From CAZEHJ01 sp964512485 (GTDB lineage Bacteria > Bacteroidota > Rhodothermia > Rhodothermales > UBA10348), in NCBI GenBank assembly GCA_964512485.1, contig CAZEHJ010000004.1, forward strand, positions 1 to 64,000: a stretch of DNA of 64,000 nucleotides, in the 5' to 3' direction. A model generated the notes under the pieces. That model was given only the letters and a program-made list of their open reading frames with translations. It was not told the origin of the DNA and did no database searches. Shown here piece after piece: positions 8,770-16,946 of the stretch. The position numbers and the translations under genes are program-made. The stretch's first letter is position 1, and every line of letters begins with the position of its first letter.

Positions 8770-9279
8770 ATGAGAACATGTAGCCAACATATTCTCAGAC
8801 TTTCCGCAGCAAGCCTGGTCATCCTGTTCAGCCTCCTTTCTGCCCCACAAAGCCGGGCACAGGAGTTTCGCTACAATTCAGGCGGTGGCCCGCTAACTCT
8901 GCTGATCCAGACGGCGACGGCAGGCTCAGAGCCGAATGATGCCACTGACAATGCAACAGAAATCTACTGGGATGCCAACTTCGGCGCCCCATCCAAAATT
9001 ACAGTCTCGACTATCGCACCAGGCCAGTCTTTCCAGCTCTTCCTTTTACTTAGCGTACCAAGCCAGGGTGGTGGTGGACAAGGTGTTGCGCAGCCCGAGG
9101 TCACGTTAGTTGACGGGATGCTCGATGCAGACCTGTTTACAGACATTCCCTCCACCCTGCCAGGACGGCAAGGTTTTGGCACGCTTGAATACCGTGCAGC
9201 CGCTACAGTTGCTGATGGCAACAGTTCGATGCACGGAGATGACGTTCACATAGTCACTTTAACCGTTTTAGCCCAATGA
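8770..9279 (+). CDS. Small secreted beta-rich protein, putative terminal subunit (paralogue 3)
   Basis: 169 residues with a signal peptide (LSAASLVILFSLL, cleavage near SRAQ). It keeps the shared block 'QTATAGSEPNDATDNAT' and the C-terminal strand 'VHIVTLTVLAQ' of the two preceding paralogues, but the N-terminal segment that contains 'INE(I/L)' in those is missing: the mature chain begins almost directly with the common core. In chaperone-usher pili a subunit without the N-terminal donor strand sits at the tip; whether that analogy holds here is speculation. The stop overlaps the next start by four bases (ATGA), so translation of the two is coupled. Confidence 0.6.
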   Translation: MRTCSQHILRLSAASLVILFSLLSAPQSRAQEFRYNSGGGPLTLLIQTATAGSEPNDATDNATEIYWDANFGAPSKITVSTIAPGQSFQLFLLLSVPSQGGGGQGVAQPEVTLVDGMLDADLFTDIPSTLPGRQGFGTLEYRAAATVADGNSSMHGDDVHIVTLTVLAQ

Positions 9280-10097
9280 GCAGACAAATAGCCCTCATAC
9301 TCACTCTTTTGATGCTGGCTGTTCCTTCCTCTTCGAAGGCACAAATTTCCGTCAGATCTCAGCTTTCACAGGACACCAGCGCCCAACCTGGTGAATCCTA
9401 CGTGGGATCGATACTGATTCGCAACGATACGGATGAAATTCAGCAGGCAAAGATTTATCAGACGGATTATCTGTTCCAGTCTGACGGGTCAAACTATTTC
9501 GGCGATCCAGGAACGATTGAACGTTCAAATGCAAAGTGGATCGACGTTGCATCTTCATCCATGATGGTCCCTCCTCGTGAAGCCATCGAGGTAAGTTATC
9601 GCGTGAACGTACCAATGGACGTAGATGCCGAACCTCTTCAGGGGTCGTACTGGAGCATCATCATGGTAGAGGGCATTCCCAAGAGCTCTCCAGAGAATAT
9701 TGAGAACGATGTACCAGACGATGCTCTGGGAATAATTCAGGTCACTCGCTACGGTGTACAGGTTGCCACTCACATTGACGGCACCGGCGCTGCAAACCTG
9801 ACAATCAGTGAATCAGCTCTGTCCAAAAGCGAAGGCAACATTGCTTCTCTGCAACTGAGCGTGGCAAACGAAGGCGACAAGCTTGTCAGGCCTGAAATCT
9901 GGGTTGAGCTCTACGATGAGGCAGGAAACGCCCTTGGACGCATCGACGGAGTCAATAACCGCATTTATCCAGGAACGAGCGTCAAGCAACAGATTGAACT
10001 GGGTAAACTCGAAATCGGAAGATACCGGGCCCTTGTCATCATGGATGCCGGAGACGATGAGGTGTTCGCGGCCGAATACAATCTGAACATCGACTAA
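9276..10097 (+). CDS. Secreted Ig-like protein, periplasmic chaperone-like / DUF916-like
   Basis: 273 residues with a signal peptide ending near SKAQ. Two beta-sandwich parts are suggested: about residues 25-130 with 'QPGESYVGSILIRNDTDE', 'SNAKWIDV' and 'MVPPREAIEVSYRVNVP', and a second from about 170 with 'LQLSVANEGDKLVRPEIWVEL'. This order matches both PapD-like pilus chaperones and the DUF916 (WxL-interacting) domain, which also binds secreted beta-domain partners. Placed between the putative subunits (4-bp overlap upstream) and the barrel-like protein (37 bp downstream), it would hold or present subunits in the periplasm. The exact family could not be decided by eye. Confidence 0.65.
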   Translation: MSRQIALILTLLMLAVPSSSKAQISVRSQLSQDTSAQPGESYVGSILIRNDTDEIQQAKIYQTDYLFQSDGSNYFGDPGTIERSNAKWIDVASSSMMVPPREAIEVSYRVNVPMDVDAEPLQGSYWSIIMVEGIPKSSPENIENDVPDDALGIIQVTRYGVQVATHIDGTGAANLTISESALSKSEGNIASLQLSVANEGDKLVRPEIWVELYDEAGNALGRIDGVNNRIYPGTSVKQQIELGKLEIGRYRALVIMDAGDDEVFAAEYNLNID

Positions 10098-10134
10098 CAC
10101 CTGACACCTTTCAAAATCGGACACTCCAGGTCTG

Positions 10135-13100
10135 ATGAGACGATCTAGTTACATATCGGTTGTTCTGTTAATCACGGGATTGTTCGCCGTCGCACCAAGC
10201 GCAACGGCGGCTTTTTCTTTTGAAGAGGTTTCTCGGCAGGACGAAGTGTCCATCGATATAATCGGCGGAGACAGCCTTGCTGTGGACCCGGGCGATGTTG
10301 TAACACTGGTCTACAAGATCCACTCAGACCAATCGGGTGTTCGCAATCTGACTCCATCTTTTGACATTCCACAGGGATGGAGCGTCGTTTTTGGAACAGA
10401 TACGCTGAAATTGAGCCCTGAAGAACCCACGACCCGATTGGTGACCTACAAGGTTCCGGAGTCGTCACTGGCCGGTTCCTACAAGATCAACCTTGCGCTC
10501 CTTGACGCAGAGGGAAATGCGATAGGAAATAAAAGTGCCGGTATTGGAGTCAATGCAATTTTCGCGATCGACCTGGATGCAGACCCCATGGAAACCTATG
10601 CGGCAGCCGGAAAGCTGGTTCAGGTCACTTTCACGCTTTCAAACGACGGCAACGCACCCATCTCTGTGAACCTCGATGCTGTCGACCGCAAGTTTGCTGA
10701 CGTTCGCCTACCATATTCCAGCATTGATCTGGCTCCGAAAGAGTCAGTCACCTTTACTGCCGAAATCAACACAGATGCCAATCTCGATCACACCCAGCGG
10801 GCAAACCTGCGATTTGAAGCCCAGATCGCCGAAAAAAGTGAAATATTCGATTTTGAAACTGTAGCGTTTGATATCGTACCCGTCTATTCCCGAATCCGTC
10901 CAAAAGCGGCCAGAGTGCCTCTGAGCCTTGCTCTTGAAACAGTGGGAGACGAATCCGGAATAATGCCCCAGGCCACAATCGCTGCACAGACTCACCTTTT
11001 GGGTGGCAACGTATCTGTGATTGCTACCCTTGCTGAGATGCCACGTCAGAAGTTCTTCGGAGCGGATCAGCGACTCGAAATTCAGTACGAGAACGAAGAT
11101 GTGACCGTAAAACTCGGCGATCACTCTCAGTCCATCTCACCGATGACGCTCACAGGAGAGCAAGGACTCGGAATTGGAGCAGAAGTTAAAACTACAGACT
11201 GGACGTTTAAAGGCACTGTCCAACGTTCACGATTCGTATTCCCAGTACAGGAACGATTCGCTGCCTCAGCCGCCTACCAGACATCACCATCGTCCTTTGT
11301 AAGCGCTAACTTGCTGCACCGCAACGAATTTTACGATGGCACCTTACTTACTTTGAGAAGTTCTTCGCAGCCGCTTGGTTCTTCTTCCCGTATGGATGTC
11401 GAGTGCGGAATCGACTCTTCTGAAGCGTTGCGAGATCCCTCCTGCTCGGTTCAGTTCTCAGATAGTGGCTCCCGATTGTCGTACCGAATACGAGCTCAGA
11501 AGGCGTCGGAGTCATTTCCCGGCACACTGGCAGGACTACGCCAGATTTCCGAATACGCATCCTTCAGGCTGAACGACAGATTCCGCCTCGACAATACGTA
11601 TAGACGTTTCGATCGATCGTTGGGCGGCGGATTTGCGCGTTCGAGTTCTCTCGCGAAGGCTGGAGTCACATATACCGATCGCATTCACGGAGGTACATTG
11701 TACCTGACGGCGCATGGTATCCGCACTAAATCGACCTATTCCAATATTCGATCAGACGCGGATCGATCTGAACTTATTGCTCGAACAACCCTGGGATATC
11801 ACATGCGTTCCATAGGGTTAACGGTATCTATGGAGGAAGGTAGAACGACCTCCACCAGCGAGCAGAAGGCAGGGAGTCTGCGCCGTTTCAAGACCAATTT
11901 CAGAGTTTCTCCTCTCCCAAGATGGACGCTGAACGCGTCAGTTGAAGCATCGACGGGCAGCCTTTCCGCTCTTTCTGTACGTCAGTCGCAGAAGCAGTAT
12001 GGTCTCGGCTCCACGATCAGCCTGCCTCGTGAGTGGACGGCCAGTGTGATAGGATTTCACAGTCAGGTCAAAACCCTGATTGATCAGCAGTATTCATCTC
12101 TCAGAAGCGGCCTTTCCAAGTCATTTCGGTCCGGTCGTACTCTTTCCGCCCAGGTTCAGCTGAACCGGAGTACGGGTCGTAGTACCGTTCAAACGGCAGA
12201 TTACCGCCTTTCATTTACTACTCCACTTTCCATGCCGTTTGGTGGAAAAGGATTTGACGATGAAATGCTGCGTGGTCGCGTGACCGATGAAGAAACGGGA
12301 CTCCCATTGTCAGGCGTTCTCGTATTTCTGGGCGACAAACTTGCTATCTCTGATGACAAGGGACGATTTGTCTTCCCGAGACCTGAACTGGCTGTAGAAT
12401 TCCTTCGCGTAGATCAGAACAGTATCGGCTATGATCGCACACCCGCCGCCGCCATGCCGATGGAAATCGATCCATCCTCGTTTCTGAACTCAGAATTGAA
12501 CCTGATCATATCCAAGGCTTCCAGTATTACCGGAGACATTTTCATCTACCACAACAGTGCAAGCAGCGACCTGCTCGTTGGGAATCCATCAGACAAACTG
12601 GTTCAGGAAGGCGGAATCAATGGCGCGATAGTTCAGATTTCCAATGAGAAGCACAGACAGCGTACGAGAACATCACGCAGCGGATCTTTCAGGTTTGACC
12701 AGCTTCCATCCGGCGAATACACTATTGAGATTATTCGCATTCAACACGAAGAACACCAACAGATTAGCACGACTTCGTTTAAGGTTTTTGTAAAGCAGGG
12801 TGAAAGTGAATACGTGCTATTCAGGGTGGAGCCGAAACGCAAGTCGATAAGGATGATTCAGTCTTCGACCCTGTCAGTAGGTGATCCTAAAGACAACATT
12901 CGAAAAATACCTGTCCTCAAAGGAGATCACGTTTCTTCGGATTCCGTGAAAACCAAAAAGAATGATTGGAAGGCTCGCACTCCAAATCCTGAAACGCCTG
13001 TTCGAAATGAATCCAAACCTGCAAAAGGGAAATGGTCAGATCAGATGCTGGACTCTGCCAAAGAAGCCCCAAGCGATTCTCTGGACGCATTCTCTGCGGT

Positions 13101-13950
13101 ATCAATACCGTATTACGTTGAAATAGAGGGAAATACAGCCAACGAGAAGAGATCCGGGCTCGTCATGCTTCTCTTTGTCCTGTGTGTGCTATTCGTCCTC
13201 CTGGACGTGGATCTTCTCGTTCGCCATGCGATGGATTCATTTGGCGGTCCCATCAAGTCGATGAATTCACCAGTCTGGCTCTGGACGATCAGGCAGGCAG
13301 CTGTTTATGCTCTTGGAATTGGATTTTTTACTCTCTGGGCTGGTGTGCTCGAAGGATTCGCTGTATCTCTGGCTCTTGGAGGCATTACAGTAGCCGTCGA
13401 ATCGTGGAATACGTACCGAGCAATTGGGAATATCATGAACCTGACCTTCCTGAGACGGGCCGGATCGGGGTCCTGGATTCCATATAGAAACTCCACTGCT
13501 CGCATCGTCTCGATTTCCCTTGAGTCCGTCGAACTGGAGTTACTGAACGGAAATACCGTCAAAGTGGCCACCCATGCAATTCGACGCCTGTCACCGCGGA
13601 AATGGACGAGTAACTCAGTGGTAACAAATGAGTTTGAAATCCAGATATCCAGGATGTCCAATCTGAAGCTGGTCCGAAGCAGCATTGAGGAGACTCTGGC
13701 CTTGTACGCTCCCGAAGGAACATCCGGAAACGTCCATATCGAGTTTATAGATGTAAATGAAAGTGACACAATTGCTTCGATACGGACCGTAATCGACAAA
13801 GCTCGTCCTGATCATGGCATCATCAGTGCTGTGGTTGAGAAAGAGCTTGCCGCATACGGTGTTGAGCTGAGATCCGTCAGGCTTCATGCGCCAGATTCGC
13901 CCTTCGGCCCGCTCAAACTGGTTCAGCTCCCCGGTACCAAAGCGGCCTGA
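10135..13950 (+). CDS. Usher-like beta-barrel protein fused to C-terminal MscS-like membrane domain
   Basis: One uninterrupted 1271-residue frame. Signal peptide 1-25 (ends SATA). Residues ~35-250: two Ig-like domains of NEW3 type. Residues ~283-700: alternating polar/aromatic strands resembling an outer-membrane barrel or fimbrial usher. Residues ~711-785 ('LRGRVTDEETGLPLSGVLVF') and ~825-905: two carboxypeptidase-regulatory/CNA-B-like domains, as often seen next to ushers. Residues ~905-1005: charged low-complexity linker. Residues ~1007-1030, 1047-1070 and 1073-1090: three hydrophobic helices, then 'GSGSWIPYRNSTARIVSISL' and 'NGNTVKVATHAIRR', which match the beta domain of MscS channels, followed by an alpha/beta tail. 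Such a fusion would link outer and inner membranes. The MscS assignment is moderate; the barrel assignment rests on strand pattern only. Confidence 0.65.
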   Translation: MRRSSYISVVLLITGLFAVAPSATAAFSFEEVSRQDEVSIDIIGGDSLAVDPGDVVTLVYKIHSDQSGVRNLTPSFDIPQGWSVVFGTDTLKLSPEEPTTRLVTYKVPESSLAGSYKINLALLDAEGNAIGNKSAGIGVNAIFAIDLDADPMETYAAAGKLVQVTFTLSNDGNAPISVNLDAVDRKFADVRLPYSSIDLAPKESVTFTAEINTDANLDHTQRANLRFEAQIAEKSEIFDFETVAFDIVPVYSRIRPKAARVPLSLALETVGDESGIMPQATIAAQTHLLGGNVSVIATLAEMPRQKFFGADQRLEIQYENEDVTVKLGDHSQSISPMTLTGEQGLGIGAEVKTTDWTFKGTVQRSRFVFPVQERFAASAAYQTSPSSFVSANLLHRNEFYDGTLLTLRSSSQPLGSSSRMDVECGIDSSEALRDPSCSVQFSDSGSRLSYRIRAQKASESFPGTLAGLRQISEYASFRLNDRFRLDNTYRRFDRSLGGGFARSSSLAKAGVTYTDRIHGGTLYLTAHGIRTKSTYSNIRSDADRSELIARTTLGYHMRSIGLTVSMEEGRTTSTSEQKAGSLRRFKTNFRVSPLPRWTLNASVEASTGSLSALSVRQSQKQYGLGSTISLPREWTASVIGFHSQVKTLIDQQYSSLRSGLSKSFRSGRTLSAQVQLNRSTGRSTVQTADYRLSFTTPLSMPFGGKGFDDEMLRGRVTDEETGLPLSGVLVFLGDKLAISDDKGRFVFPRPELAVEFLRVDQNSIGYDRTPAAAMPMEIDPSSFLNSELNLIISKASSITGDIFIYHNSASSDLLVGNPSDKLVQEGGINGAIVQISNEKHRQRTRTSRSGSFRFDQLPSGEYTIEIIRIQHEEHQQISTTSFKVFVKQGESEYVLFRVEPKRKSIRMIQSSTLSVGDPKDNIRKIPVLKGDHVSSDSVKTKKNDWKARTPNPETPVRNESKPAKGKWSDQMLDSAKEAPSDSLDAFSAVSIPYYVEIEGNTANEKRSGLVMLLFVLCVLFVLLDVDLLVRHAMDSFGGPIKSMNSPVWLWTIRQAAVYALGIGFFTLWAGVLEGFAVSLALGGITVAVESWNTYRAIGNIMNLTFLRRAGSGSWIPYRNSTARIVSISLESVELELLNGNTVKVATHAIRRLSPRKWTSNSVVTNEFEIQISRMSNLKLVRSSIEETLALYAPEGTSGNVHIEFIDVNESDTIASIRTVIDKARPDHGIISAVVEKELAAYGVELRSVRLHAPDSPFGPLKLVQLPGTKAA

Positions 13951-14031
13951 ACAACCCCTTACAGCGCGGTTCAACCTGTCTGTATTGCCGGAAGGCGTTT
14001 GGGCCCGAAATCCGCACCGATCTGGATTCGG

Positions 14032-14496
14032 TCAATCTCCGAAGTTGAGAACTGATCCCTCGTATTCTTCCCCGTTAATCGAATAGCAATACTCGATCTG
14101 AGCGCTCTTGGCCAGCATTTCCGCCACCGAGCAGTATTTGCCCAGACCCAATTCGATCGCGCGCCTGGTCTTTTTCTCATCCAGAGTCCCTTCGAATCGA
14201 TAGGACAAGATGATGCGCTCGTAGGTTGAGGGCGAAACACCATCCGGTTTGAATCCATCAACTTGCATATTGAAGCCGGTGAGCTCCTGACGTCCTTTCT
14301 TTAGTATAGAAACGATGTCACCCCCACTGCAGGCACCGATCGCAATCACGATCAGCTGCATGGGGCCTACTCCGTTGCCGTCGCCATCTTCGTACGCCGT
14401 TGCGTCATCGATGTCAACCGAGTGGCCGTCAGCATTGAAGCCGCGAAAATGGAAATCATTGTCCTGTTTTTCAAGGCGAACAGATACTTTGCCCAT
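14032..14496 (-). CDS. OsmC family protein
   Basis: 154 residues from the ATG chosen. OsmC/Ohr proteins reduce organic hydroperoxides with two cysteines; here Cys56 in 'IGACSGGDIV' and Cys122 in 'LGKYCSVAEML' occupy the two expected positions. The alpha/beta OsmC fold is suggested by 'VGPMQLIVIAIGAC' at the start of the central helix. The chosen start has a GAGGA ribosome site 7 bases upstream; a start further out (14550) would overlap surE by 44 bp and add residues not typical of the family. It lies 10 bp behind surE in a probable panB-surE-osmC unit. Within the family it looks more like the YhfA/general OsmC branch than Ohr; the natural substrate is unknown. Confidence 0.88.
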   Translation of the reverse strand: MGKVSVRLEKQDNDFHFRGFNADGHSVDIDDATAYEDGDGNGVGPMQLIVIAIGACSGGDIVSILKKGRQELTGFNMQVDGFKPDGVSPSTYERIILSYRFEGTLDEKKTRRAIELGLGKYCSVAEMLAKSAQIEYCYSINGEEYEGSVLNFGD

Positions 14497-14506
14497 CAGA
14501 TAGTCC

Positions 14507-15307
14507 TCAGTCGGTGGCGGATTCTTCTTCGTTCCAAGTCCAGGTACCAAGATCTTCCAAGGTGTGATAAGCCGTCAGGTCGTGTTGAATGGGTGTAATT
14601 GAGACCCACCCATTTTCGACAGCCCATAAATCGGTGTTGTCGCCTGTGTCCAGGTTTACAAATGTACCTGATAGCCAGTAGTATGGTCTGTTAAACGGGT
14701 CGAGTCGTTCAGCAAACGACTCCTCCCACATGGATCTGGCCTGTCTCGTAACCATGCAGCCTTGTAATTCGGACAGCGGAAGATCTGGGACGTTCACGTT
14801 GAGCAGAATTCCGGGCATCAACCCTCCCTGCAGTACACGAACTGCTATATCTTTTGCCACTCGTGCGGATGCTTCGAAGTCGCCCCCTCCCCATTTGCAG
14901 TAGGAAAAGGCGATTGCGGGTATTCCCAGAATGGCCGCTTCTGTGGCCGCGCTGACCGTACCGGAATAGATCACGTTTACAGCCGTGTTGGGCCCATGAT
15001 TAATCCCAGAAACGACCAGATCAGGCTTTCTGGGGACGAGCTTGTCGAGTGCAAGCTTCACACAGTCGGCTGGAGTCCCCGAGACCGCATAGGCTTGAAT
15101 CTGACCCGATGGTCCCCGGAATGGCCAGGGCCGGGCTCTGACAGGATCACGCATCGTTATCGCATGGCCTACCGCACTCATTTCCTGAAGCGGGGCAACG
15201 ACTATCAGATCTGCAATTGAATCCAGAGCTGCAGCGAGCGACAGAATACCGGCAGCTTCAATTCCATCATCATTGCTGATCAGAATCAGCGGGCGATCAT
15301 TTTTCAT
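14507..15307 (-). CDS. surE: 5'/3'-nucleotidase SurE
   Basis: 266 residues, the family size. SurE is a metal-dependent phosphatase acting on nucleoside monophosphates, linked to stationary-phase survival. The N-terminal metal site NDDG is at residues 12-15 ('LILISNDDGIEAAGI'), followed by the typical 'VVAPLQEMSAVGHAIT', 'VSGTPADCVKLAL' and 'DLVVSGINHGPNTAVNVIYSGTVSAA' motifs. It is followed by osmC after 10 bp and preceded by panB after 68 bp on the same strand. Confidence 0.96.
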   Translation of the reverse strand: MKNDRPLILISNDDGIEAAGILSLAAALDSIADLIVVAPLQEMSAVGHAITMRDPVRARPWPFRGPSGQIQAYAVSGTPADCVKLALDKLVPRKPDLVVSGINHGPNTAVNVIYSGTVSAATEAAILGIPAIAFSYCKWGGGDFEASARVAKDIAVRVLQGGLMPGILLNVNVPDLPLSELQGCMVTRQARSMWEESFAERLDPFNRPYYWLSGTFVNLDTGDNTDLWAVENGWVSITPIQHDLTAYHTLEDLGTWTWNEEESATD

Positions 15308-15375
15308 CTACGCATCATTGGTCTACACTTTGTGGCCTGGGCGAGTTGACTTACGCGATACTATCAACTCGAAGT

Positions 15376-16209
15376 TCAGTAGCTCTCATCATTCGACGGA
15401 AACTGACCGGTGCGAACATCGCTTATGTATTGCTGAACCCGCTCGGTAATAAGATCTCCCAGATGAGCATAACGACGAACAAAGCGTGGATTAAAATCAG
15501 TCGTTAATCCCAGGGCATCATGGGTTACGAGAACCTGGCCATCACAGGCTGGGCCTGCTCCTATTCCAATTGTGGGTACGGAAAGAGACTCCGAAACCTG
15601 CTTGCCCAATGGAGCCGGTATTTTCTCCAGCACGATTCCAAACACTCCCGCCTTTTCCAGCAGTACAGCATCCTCTTTCAACTCCTCTGCTTCGATCTCT
15701 TCCTGCGCTCGTACCTGGTAGGACCCGAAGCGGTAGATCGATTGAGGAGTCAAACCCAGGTGGCCCATAACAGGAATACCTGCCTCGAGAATGCGCTCGA
15801 CGATCGGGATCACGGTCTTCCCTCCTTCAACCTTCACAGCATGTGCACCGGACTCTTTCATCACCCGAACGGCCGAAGACAGAGCCTCTTTGGAATTGCC
15901 CTGATAGCTACCGAAAGGCAAGTCTACGACGACAAGTGCCCTTCCTACCCCCCGCACCACGCACTGGGCATGGTAGATCATCTGATCCAGCGTTATCGGA
16001 AGAGTAGTCTCATGACCCGCCATGACGTTCGATGCCGAATCCCCGACAAGGATCACGTCCAGGCCAGCAGCATCCAGTATACGGGCTGACGTGTAGTCGT
16101 AGGCCGTGAGCATGGCAATACGAACGCCGGAGCGTTTCATTTCCTGAAGGGTCCGGGTCGTAACCCTGACTGCCTTATCCGGAGATGGTCTGGTGGACTC
16201 TGTACTCAT
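15376..16209 (-). CDS. panB: 3-methyl-2-oxobutanoate hydroxymethyltransferase
   Basis: 277 residues. PanB transfers a hydroxymethyl group from methylene-THF to 2-oxoisovalerate, the first committed step to pantothenate and CoA. Recognised by 'MLTAYDYTSARILDAAGLD', 'LVGDSASNVMAGHETTLPIT' (Mg-binding Asp and Ser), 'AVKVEGG' with the active-site lysine/glutamate region, and 'GHLGLTPQSI'. The N-terminal 20 residues are a variable lead before the conserved 'VTTRTLQEMK'. Its use of methylene-THF connects it with folD elsewhere in the window. First gene of the minus-strand run toward surE. Confidence 0.96.
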   Translation of the reverse strand: MSTESTRPSPDKAVRVTTRTLQEMKRSGVRIAMLTAYDYTSARILDAAGLDVILVGDSASNVMAGHETTLPITLDQMIYHAQCVVRGVGRALVVVDLPFGSYQGNSKEALSSAVRVMKESGAHAVKVEGGKTVIPIVERILEAGIPVMGHLGLTPQSIYRFGSYQVRAQEEIEAEELKEDAVLLEKAGVFGIVLEKIPAPLGKQVSESLSVPTIGIGAGPACDGQVLVTHDALGLTTDFNPRFVRRYAHLGDLITERVQQYISDVRTGQFPSNDESY

Positions 16210-16251
16210 ATATATGGGGGCAGATATTTATGCGCGGGTCGCAATATAAAG

Positions 16252-16282
16252 AAAGGCGGGCGCCCTGTGGGCGCCCGCCTTT
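16252..16282 (-). terminator. Terminator of the bamA-ompH cluster
   Basis: Perfect 14-bp inverted repeat (aaaggcgggcgccc / gggcgcccgccttt) with a three-base loop, 21 bp beyond the stop of the last ompH gene on the minus strand. The minus-strand stem is followed by CTTTATATT. The stem begins with A's and ends with T's, so it can work in both directions, but only the minus strand has a gene running into it. Confidence 0.8.
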
Positions 16283-16303
16283 TAAAGCGCTTCGAATTCA
16301 AAC

Positions 16304-16849
16304 TCAGTTCGAGGCAGTCGTGTCTTCTTCGATTTCAATACCGAGTGCCTGGGCAATATCGACATTGATATTGATAACCTTCTCAGGATTGACGTAAAGC
16401 AACGCAGGAGATCGAATGACGATGTCGAGTCCTTTCTCAGCTGAGATCGAATCGATTGCGTCCTGCACTTTCTGAAGCAGCGGTGCCATCAATTCGTCCT
16501 GACGTGCAGCCAGTTCCTGATCCTTGGCAGCCGCTGAATTCTGTATTTCTGCCTGGAGCGCGGCAAGTTCACCTTCTCGTTCTGCCTGACGTTCCGCCGA
16601 CAGGAGCGGCTGCTGACGCTGGTACCGATCAACGCGTTCCTGAAAGTCCTCTGCAAGCGCCTGAAGAGCATCCTGGCTCGTGCGGTACTCTACTGCAATC
16701 TGCTGCTGGACGCCTTGATACTCAGGCATATACGTGATAATAATTTCAGGATCGGCATAACCAACCTTGAGAGCCTGTGCAGAGGCATCCGTCTGCGTAA
16801 AGCCTATCATCATGAAGGCTACTACGATGCTGAAAATGAATTTTTTCAT
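16304..16849 (-). CDS. OmpH/Skp family periplasmic chaperone (copy 2)
   Basis: 181 residues with a signal peptide (FIFSIVVAFMMIGF, cleavage near ASAQA). The start of the mature part 'KVGYADPEIIITYMPEYQGVQQQI' is the OmpH signature, followed by a long charged coiled coil (about residues 50-125, rich in Q, E, R and A) and a C-terminal strand returning to the base 'GLDIVIRSPALLYVNP'. Skp trimers hold unfolded outer-membrane proteins in the periplasm on the way to BamA. It is the second of two paralogues directly downstream of bamA; the tail ends in an acidic stretch unlike copy 1. Start ATG has a run of lysines as expected of a signal peptide. Confidence 0.93.
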   Translation of the reverse strand: MKKFIFSIVVAFMMIGFTQTDASAQALKVGYADPEIIITYMPEYQGVQQQIAVEYRTSQDALQALAEDFQERVDRYQRQQPLLSAERQAEREGELAALQAEIQNSAAAKDQELAARQDELMAPLLQKVQDAIDSISAEKGLDIVIRSPALLYVNPEKVININVDIAQALGIEIEEDTTASN

Positions 16850-16901
16850 GTCTGTTATTTAGTCACTTCGGCTGCGTGGCAGCGTTCGTGCTGGATTATG
16901 C

Positions 16902-16921
16902 GGTTGAACAAACGTTCAACC
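16902..16921. other. Inverted repeat between the two ompH genes
   Basis: An 8-bp perfect stem (ggttgaac / gttcaacc) with a four-base loop lies in the 97-bp gap. The T-run (tgttttt) follows on the plus strand, where no gene runs, so it is not a terminator for the ompH genes; it may be an mRNA processing or stability element or a protein-binding palindrome. Confidence 0.35.
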
Positions 16922-16946
16922 TGTTTTTGGAGTTTAGATGTGTCTC

